Source of the DNA: DATLYB01 sp964502525
GTDB lineage: Bacteria > Bacteroidota > Bacteroidia > Chitinophagales > CAIOSU01
DNA length: 19,966 nucleotides
Direction: 5' to 3'
Assembly (NCBI GenBank): GCA_964502525.1
Contig: CAZCXH010000085.1
Span: 1 to 19,966 of the forward strand
Below, in pieces: positions 15,231 to 19,966 of this stretch (the stretch's first letter is position 1; the number at the start of each line of letters is the position of its first letter). A program made the position numbers and the translations under genes. The notes beneath the pieces are model-generated. The model ran no database searches, was not told the origin of the DNA, and saw nothing but the letters and a program-made list of their open reading frames with translations.

Positions 15231-15288
15231 GTCCAATAACTAATGACCAATGACCAATGACTATTGACCAATGACTAATGACCAATTA
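15231..15288. repeat. Heptad array, GACCAAT orientation
   Basis: Seven or eight units of AATGACC/AATGACT between bcrC and bcrB, ending a few bases from the bcrC stop codon. Inverted partner of 15055-15152. Confidence 0.87.
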
Positions 15289-15294
15289 CTTTTT

Positions 15295-16461
15295 TCACGC
15301 CCATAGTTTTATCGAATCCGAAAATGTTCCCGCCTGCTCCTTAATCACCTTGAACTGCCCCGTATTTTCATGATATTGAAAATTGATATGCGGAATGCCC
15401 GCTTCATCACAGGCTTTCTGCAACTCAGGACGGTCGAGCAGCGCGGGGTCGCAGAAGCTTGCCGCGCTGAAAATCACGCCATCGGCATTCCTGCTCTTCA
15501 CCAAATGCACCAATCGTTTTCCCTTCGGATTTCCCACGTCATAAACGGCTGAAGAAAACGTGCTTTGCGTCAGGTAGGCATTCACCAGCGCGCCCAGCGG
15601 GTCGTTGGAGGTGTCGTCCACATCGCCCTGAATCCAGCGCGAGCCAAGCATGAAGTCGTCATCCACGATGTAGCAGCCCGCCATCTCAATAGACTTAATC
15701 AATCCCACCGGAGGCTGCTCGCAAAATGAGCCGCTGATAACCACGCGGATATTATCCATCGGCTCGCCCTGTTCATCCTGCAACTGTTCAACCACCGCTT
15801 CGAGAATTTGATTGTGTTCCTCAACGGGCATCGCCAATCCCGCGCGGATGATATGATAAGTGTCCACAGCGGACAGCCGCCAGGGATATTCGTGGCGGAT
15901 AGCGTAAATCTCCTCAATCAGCCTTCTGTTTTTATTATATAGTGTGATGGCTTTGTTCAGATTTTCACGGGTAACTTCCACCCGGTTTATTTGAAACATG
16001 TCGTGCAGCACTTTCTCCATTTCCTGCCGGTAGAAAACGCCTCCGATGGCAGGAGTAAAATTTTGCGGATAATCGAAGTAGCGCTGAAAGTTTCCGCGCT
16101 TGGTGATTTTATACATGCCGGAAAGGTTGCGGATGCAGTCGCAGATGGCGGGGAAGATAAATCCGTCAAACTCGTGGAGCGATGAGTCGAGCGCCATTTC
16201 AATGACACCGCGCGGCAGGTGGCAAATGTATGATTGGTAATAAGCATCGCCCTTAATAATCTGCTTGCGGTCGCCAGCGCCCATAATGCCTACAGCAAGT
16301 CCGTTGGCGGCATGAATGATTTCGCGGGGGAAATAAATCGGCAAAAAGCCCACCACGATTCTTCCCTCGCCCTGCGTTTTCCATTGCTTTGCATGGGCGA
16401 ACTGCAGGTCGAAAGCGATTTTCCTGCTGTATTCTAAATTGTCATTTAATGATCGGAACAT
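15295..16461 (-). CDS. bcrC: Benzoyl-CoA reductase-like subunit C (BcrC/BadD/BzdN)
   Basis: A 388-residue subunit strongly resembling BcrC/BadD/BzdN. Highly characteristic stretches are VVGFLPIYFPREIIHAANGL, VGIMGAGDRKQIIKGDAYY, QSYICHLPRGVIEMAL (C80) and the block FPAICDCIRNLSGMYKI (C107, C109). A C-terminal SAASFCDPALLDRPEL follows. The three cysteine regions are the expected Fe-S ligands. With BcrB it would form the ring-reducing module. It is the first gene of the leftward cluster, preceded by a Bacteroidota-type promoter candidate, and faces the divergent MocA/XdhC operon. Distinguishing true benzoyl-CoA reduction from a related acyl-CoA reductase role is not possible by eye. Confidence 0.93.
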   Translation of the reverse strand: MFRSLNDNLEYSRKIAFDLQFAHAKQWKTQGEGRIVVGFLPIYFPREIIHAANGLAVGIMGAGDRKQIIKGDAYYQSYICHLPRGVIEMALDSSLHEFDGFIFPAICDCIRNLSGMYKITKRGNFQRYFDYPQNFTPAIGGVFYRQEMEKVLHDMFQINRVEVTRENLNKAITLYNKNRRLIEEIYAIRHEYPWRLSAVDTYHIIRAGLAMPVEEHNQILEAVVEQLQDEQGEPMDNIRVVISGSFCEQPPVGLIKSIEMAGCYIVDDDFMLGSRWIQGDVDDTSNDPLGALVNAYLTQSTFSSAVYDVGNPKGKRLVHLVKSRNADGVIFSAASFCDPALLDRPELQKACDEAGIPHINFQYHENTGQFKVIKEQAGTFSDSIKLWA

Positions 16462-16511
16462 TTTGTAAATTCCTATCTTAATAAAGTAATGTGCAGATTT
16501 GCTATGTTAAA

Positions 16512-16543
16512 TAAAGTTAGGGGATAGCTCATTCATGAACAAG
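16512..16543 (-). promoter_or_regulatory. Candidate Bacteroidota-type promoter for bcrC
   Basis: On the minus strand TTG is followed after 20 bases by TAACTTTA. This matches the Bacteroidota pattern of a -33 TTG and a -7 TAnnTTTG except for the last base. It would place the transcript start about 45 bases before the bcrC ATG. It is motif-based only. Confidence 0.45.
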
Positions 16544-16605
16544 GATTTTGGTCATTAATCGGCTTAAGAACAGCATAAGTATTTGATTATCAGTGAGAAA
16601 AAAAC

Positions 16606-16619
16606 CTAACGATCGTTAG
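16606..16619. promoter_or_regulatory. Perfect 14-bp palindrome, possible operator
   Basis: CTAACGATCGTTAG is fully self-complementary and lies about 30 bases before the nucleotidyltransferase ATG in the divergent intergenic region. Size and form suit a dimeric repressor such as a TetR-type regulator. No regulator gene is in the window, so assignment is speculative. Confidence 0.4.
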
Positions 16620-16648
16620 TTAAATTGAAGTTAAAGCAAAAGTATGTG

Positions 16649-17281
16649 ATGAAATGCAGCGTTGTCATACTGGCGGCTGGCGATTCCAGAAGAATTGGCT
16701 ACCCAAAGGCGATGCTTCCTTTTGGCAGTGGCGACACCTTTGTTTCAAAAATCATCAAAACGCATGTAGGGTTTGGCTGCGAATCCATTTACATCGTGGT
16801 GAATGCCGACTTGAAAATACACTTGCATAAAACTGATTTGACGAAGAACATGCCGGGCTTAACTGTTATTGTGAACACTTCGCTGGTGAACGATCGCTTT
16901 TCTTCCATTCTTTTGGGGCTGAATTCGGTTAGCAAGGAAGAACCTGTATTTTTACACGATGTGGACAGGCCTTTTATAACAGTTCGGGTGTTGGATAAAC
17001 TATTCCATAATGCAATAAAGGACGGCTATGTATCTCCAACATTTAAGGGTGCAACCGGGCATCCCATATTGATTGCACCAAAAGTTGTGAAGAAAATCAT
17101 TTCAACAAATCACCCAGGGCGGAACCTGAAAGAAATTTTGAAATCTTACCGGCAAAAGAAAGCGGAGGTGGATGACGATGGGGTGCTTGTCAATATTAAT
17201 TCGCGTGACGACTATATGAAATATTTCAAGGCGGCAGTTCCCGCTTTTGCCAATCAACCGAACAAGAACGGAGATGAATAA
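16649..17281 (+). CDS. MocA/MobA-like molybdenum cofactor nucleotidyltransferase
   Basis: A 210-residue NTP-transferase-fold protein. The nucleotide-binding signature LAAGDSRRIGYPKAMLPF is at residues 8-25, and FLHDVDRPF carries the metal-binding Asp block. Members of this family attach CMP (MocA) or GMP (MobA) to molybdopterin; linkage to XdhC favours the MocA type, which serves xanthine-oxidase-family enzymes. The ATG at 16649 is preferred over a TTG at 16625, because the signature then starts at the usual distance from the N-terminus. It overlaps xdhC by eight bases, so the two are co-translated. No molybdenum hydroxylase gene is in the window. Confidence 0.85.
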   Translation: MKCSVVILAAGDSRRIGYPKAMLPFGSGDTFVSKIIKTHVGFGCESIYIVVNADLKIHLHKTDLTKNMPGLTVIVNTSLVNDRFSSILLGLNSVSKEEPVFLHDVDRPFITVRVLDKLFHNAIKDGYVSPTFKGATGHPILIAPKVVKKIISTNHPGRNLKEILKSYRQKKAEVDDDGVLVNINSRDDYMKYFKAAVPAFANQPNKNGDE

Positions 17282-18119
17282 GCTGATTGATAAAATACAA
17301 GGCATCCTCTCGCGGAGAGAAGTGGCAGCGCTGTGCACGGTGATTGAAACAAAAGGCTCAACGCCCTTGAAAGCCGGTGCGAAGATGATTGTGTGGAGCA
17401 GCGGAAAAATATTCGGCACCATTGGGGGGGGCGAGTTGGAGAAACAGGTGATACAGCGGGCGCAGGAAATGGTGCATGATGGAGGGATGACGGATGTGGC
17501 GGAGTTCAACCTCGTGAAGGATCTGGGGATGTGCTGCGGTGGCACGGTGCGCGTTTTTATAGAGCTGGTTGCGTTGCCACACCAGCTTTACATATTCGGT
17601 GGCGGACATGTGGGCGCAGCGCTTGCCAGGAACGCTTCGTTGCTTGATTTCAAAATAACGCTTGTTGATGACAGAAAAGAAGTGTTTCAGCAAATGGACA
17701 TCCCCGGAGTTCATTATCTTCATCAGCACCCGGTTGAAAGCGTTGCCGCGCTGAAGTGGGATAAAAACACTTTTGCGGTGATTATGACCTACAATCATCC
17801 GCTCGATAGGCAGATTCTGTCAGCCTGTATCCGGCAGCCTGCCGGATATATTGGCATGATCGGCAGCCGGAGGAAAGCAGCGGTTACCAGAAAATTATTC
17901 AAAGAGCAGGGCATCGCTGATGAAGCTGTGATGGACAAAGTGGACATGCCTATCGGCTTGGATATCCAGGCGGAAACTCCCGAAGAAATTGCGGTCAGCA
18001 TACTTGCCCGTCTCATCCGTGAAAAAAATAAATGGAAGCAAACGCGGAAAGCGCCAAAACTCATGGGCGAGGAGGCAGCTTGCAACGAAATCATTAAAAT
18101 CGCCAGAAACCTGCAATAA
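17274..18119 (+). CDS. xdhC: XdhC/CoxI-family molybdenum hydroxylase maturation factor
   Basis: A 281-residue protein with both XdhC domains. The N-terminal XdhC/CoxI region contains ETKGSTPLKAGAKM (residues 25-38) and GMCCGG (85-90). The C-terminal Rossmann-like domain begins with LYIFGGGHVGAALARN, followed by IGMIGSRRKAAVTRK and DIQAETPEEIAVSILA. Known relatives bind molybdenum cofactor, help its sulfuration and insert it into xanthine-dehydrogenase-family enzymes. The ATG at 17274 lies within the end of the preceding gene (ATGAATAA) and is preceded by AACGGAG, a reasonable ribosome-binding site; an upstream TTG at 17247 is rejected. The client enzyme must be encoded elsewhere. Confidence 0.9.
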   Translation: MNKLIDKIQGILSRREVAALCTVIETKGSTPLKAGAKMIVWSSGKIFGTIGGGELEKQVIQRAQEMVHDGGMTDVAEFNLVKDLGMCCGGTVRVFIELVALPHQLYIFGGGHVGAALARNASLLDFKITLVDDRKEVFQQMDIPGVHYLHQHPVESVAALKWDKNTFAVIMTYNHPLDRQILSACIRQPAGYIGMIGSRRKAAVTRKLFKEQGIADEAVMDKVDMPIGLDIQAETPEEIAVSILARLIREKNKWKQTRKAPKLMGEEAACNEIIKIARNLQ

Positions 18120-18126
18120 CCTTCGC

Positions 18127-18639
18127 ATGAATTCCCGCGCGCTGAAGATGCTGATGGATGAGCATGAGATTATTCTCAAGGCGGTGCAGCATGCAAGAAC
18201 CCTTTTGAAAATCGGAGCAGGCAGCGGAAACAAGGATTCCCTCGCATGGCATATCGCTTTTTTTAAAGAGTATGGCGACCGCTTTCATCACGGGAAAGAG
18301 GAAGCTGTATTGTTTCCCGAACTGGCAGAGCGAAATGAAATGCTCGGAATGACCATCGTGGAATCGCTGAAGGAGCATCACGATAACTTCAGGGTGACGC
18401 TTGCGGACATTTCGCTATGCCTGGAAGAGGGAAACTGGGAGCTCGTGAAGAAGGATTTTGAGCGGTACCTTTCCGACCTTGAAGATCACATCAGCGCTGA
18501 GAATGACGAGTTGTTTGTTTCAGCCGAAGCATTATGGAGCAATGAGGAAAGCGAGACGATGTATTTCAGGTTTCAGGATATGGACAGGGAATTGGGCGAG
18601 GAAAGAAAGAGAGATTTTGAAAACAGGGTATTGAAATAG
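18127..18639 (+). CDS. Hemerythrin HHE-domain protein
   Basis: A 170-residue, predominantly helical protein with the di-iron ligand pattern of hemerythrin: H13 in DEHEII, H55 with E59 in FHHGKEEAVLFP, H84/H85 in KEHHDNF, and H121 with E125 in EDHISAENDELF. Such proteins bind O2, NO or iron and act in sensing, storage or protection. The frame continues open upstream into xdhC, but the ATG at 18127, seven bases after the xdhC stop, gives the normal start. Co-transcription with Mo-cofactor genes next to an oxygen-sensitive reductase cluster suggests an oxygen-protective role, by inference only. Confidence 0.85.
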   Translation: MNSRALKMLMDEHEIILKAVQHARTLLKIGAGSGNKDSLAWHIAFFKEYGDRFHHGKEEAVLFPELAERNEMLGMTIVESLKEHHDNFRVTLADISLCLEEGNWELVKKDFERYLSDLEDHISAENDELFVSAEALWSNEESETMYFRFQDMDRELGEERKRDFENRVLK

Positions 18640-18752
18640 CGGCATTGCGCATATCGAATTATTATTAAACTTTACCTGAAACCGGTCGCTCCGCCAACGC
18701 AAAAATGAGGCAACTAAAATTCAACACGGAATGATTTCACCGGCCGTCAAAC

Positions 18753-19808
18753 TCATTTTTTGTAAACAGTTTGGGTTGGGAAAGCAAATTCCAATCCATT
18801 ATCATTAAATATTTTAAGTATTTGAATGTTGACTTTCGTTTGCGTATCGAATAAGTCGCTTTCTTTACGGATGAAATAATAAAAATTGATGTCCAGAGAG
18901 TAAGCGTTAAATCTTTCAAAGAAGATCATCGTCTTTTCACTTTCCAGAAGGTGATTATTACTTTCTGAAATGTTCTTTAGCAACCTGACTGCCATCTCCA
19001 CTTTTTCAGGTGGCGTGTTATAAGTGAGACCGATTGTGATGTTGACTCTGCGTGTAGGTTCGATGGTGATATTTTCAATCGGGCGATCCGAAAACTGGAG
19101 GTTGGGGATGGTGACCAGTCTTCCGCTTAGCGTACGCAACCGTGTGCTGCGAATGCCGATGTATTCCACAAAACCATCAATGTTATCAATCTTGATGCGG
19201 TCGCCAATGCGGAACGGCTGGTCAATGAAAATGACGATGCCTCCAAAAATATTTTTCACCGTATCCTGCGCGGCAAGGGCAAGCGCCAGCCCGCCAATTC
19301 CCAATCCGGCAATCAACGCGCCTACATCGAAGCCTGCATTATTCAGCCCGGCAATAATGCCTATTGACCAAATCACCGCGCGCACCATGCGCTCGATCAG
19401 AAGCAGCATCTGGTCATCCAGCTTGTTGCCTTCTTTTTTCGCATAGGGGATCAGGTAGGCTTCTATCAGCGCCTCGATGATGCTGATGACAAACCATGTG
19501 ACGTTAAGGGTGATGATGAAAATGAATCCCCGCTGAATCCACAGGTCAAGGCTTTCTGTGAAATGCAGCCGTTCCAGCGCGTAGCGTATTCCAATAAGGA
19601 CAATCAGCATGAGCACCGGGCTTTGCATCCGGTTAACCATTACATCATCCAAAATTGTTTTGGTGCGCGAGGTTATTTGCTTCAAGCCGATGCTGAAAAC
19701 CCAATAAACCGCTTTAGCTGCCATGATCGAAACCGCAATGATGGCTGCGGAAATAAGCCAGTCTTCAAGGGTATTGTGATAATAAGTTCCTGATAAAAAA
19801 TTTTTCAT
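18753..19808 (-). CDS. MscS-family mechanosensitive ion channel
   Basis: A 351-residue inner-membrane protein with four or five hydrophobic helices (about residues 18-40, 62-78, 92-118, 140-158 and 163-190). The pore-lining helix and the start of the beta domain are classical: GALIAGLGIGGLALALAAQD at about 163-182, then NIFGGIVIFIDQPFRIGDRIKI. A soluble C-terminal domain follows. Such channels release solutes on hypo-osmotic shock. It converges with the hemerythrin gene across a 113-bp gap without a clear terminator, and is not obviously related to the catabolic cluster. Confidence 0.93.
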   Translation of the reverse strand: MKNFLSGTYYHNTLEDWLISAAIIAVSIMAAKAVYWVFSIGLKQITSRTKTILDDVMVNRMQSPVLMLIVLIGIRYALERLHFTESLDLWIQRGFIFIITLNVTWFVISIIEALIEAYLIPYAKKEGNKLDDQMLLLIERMVRAVIWSIGIIAGLNNAGFDVGALIAGLGIGGLALALAAQDTVKNIFGGIVIFIDQPFRIGDRIKIDNIDGFVEYIGIRSTRLRTLSGRLVTIPNLQFSDRPIENITIEPTRRVNITIGLTYNTPPEKVEMAVRLLKNISESNNHLLESEKTMIFFERFNAYSLDINFYYFIRKESDLFDTQTKVNIQILKIFNDNGLEFAFPTQTVYKK

Positions 19809-19831
19809 CCTATTTTATCGCATGATATTGG

Positions 19832-19839
19832 CAAAAATA
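19832..19839 (-). promoter_or_regulatory. Possible -7 box (TAnnTTTG) upstream of the MscS gene
   Basis: The minus strand reads TATTTTTG 24 bases before the start codon, an exact match to the Bacteroidota -7 consensus, but no TTG is found at the right distance for the -33 element. Confidence 0.3.
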
Positions 19840-19966
19840 CATCAGCCGCAAGATGTTAATTATACTTTGAACGGGATAAATTGCGCCATTGGGCCATTTA
19901 CAGTTTGCGGTGGCTTTGTTGCATGAACAAAGTTAAAGTCAAAACATTTCCATGAGGATGCGATTG

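Noticed and set aside
16553..16600. Plus-strand promoter with TATTTG before the nucleotidyltransferase gene
   Set aside because: The match to TAnnTTTG is partial and no TTG lies at the right spacing.
18640..18752. Bidirectional terminator between the hemerythrin and MscS genes
   Set aside because: No stable GC-rich stem followed by a T run was found on either strand.

Overview
The window looks like chromosomal DNA from an anaerobic or facultative member of the Bacteroidota. The clearest sign is a secreted protein with SBBP-type repeats and a type IX secretion C-terminal sorting domain (8957-11545). Two lipoprotein genes and a bcrC promoter candidate of Bacteroidota type agree with this. No rRNA, tRNA, CRISPR array or transposase gene was seen.

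Layout. Positions 1-397 hold no gene but contain a foldback (MITE-like) element at 47-250. From about 16.5 kb leftwards to 0.4 kb everything is transcribed on the minus strand. In transcription order it encodes bcrC, bcrB and bcrA of an ATP-dependent (class I) benzoyl-CoA reductase-like enzyme, a lipoprotein, the inserted T9SS/SBBP gene, bcrD, a second lipoprotein, an AMP-forming acyl-CoA ligase, a small membrane protein, an additional BcrB/HgdB-type dehydratase subunit, a ketopantoate-reductase/activase fusion protein, and a thiolase. A divergent plus-strand operon (16649-18639) encodes a MocA-like nucleotidyltransferase, XdhC and a hemerythrin. A minus-strand MscS channel gene closes the window.

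How the genes may work together. BcrA and BcrD (ATPases carrying an inter-subunit 4Fe-4S cluster) would drive low-potential electrons into BcrB/BcrC to reduce an aromatic or otherwise activated acyl-CoA. The ligase would make the CoA ester and the thiolase would cleave a beta-ketoacyl-CoA. The extra dehydratase subunit and the fused dehydrogenase-activase look like a second, related radical or low-potential module feeding the same pathway. MocA and XdhC mature molybdenum hydroxylases, and 4-hydroxybenzoyl-CoA reductase is one such enzyme, but none is encoded here. The actual substrate cannot be read from the sequence.

Three structural oddities stand out. First, arrays of a 7-bp repeat (ATTGGTC/ATTAGTC) lie in five intergenic regions of the bcr cluster, always as a pair of inverted arms, and in places supply the start and stop codons of the genes. 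Second, the T9SS gene is bracketed by a perfect 78-bp direct repeat of the end of the lipoprotein gene, and removing one copy plus the insert restores a tightly packed bcrA-lipoprotein-bcrD operon. Third, a ketopantoate reductase-like enzyme is fused to a BadF/HgdC-type activase.
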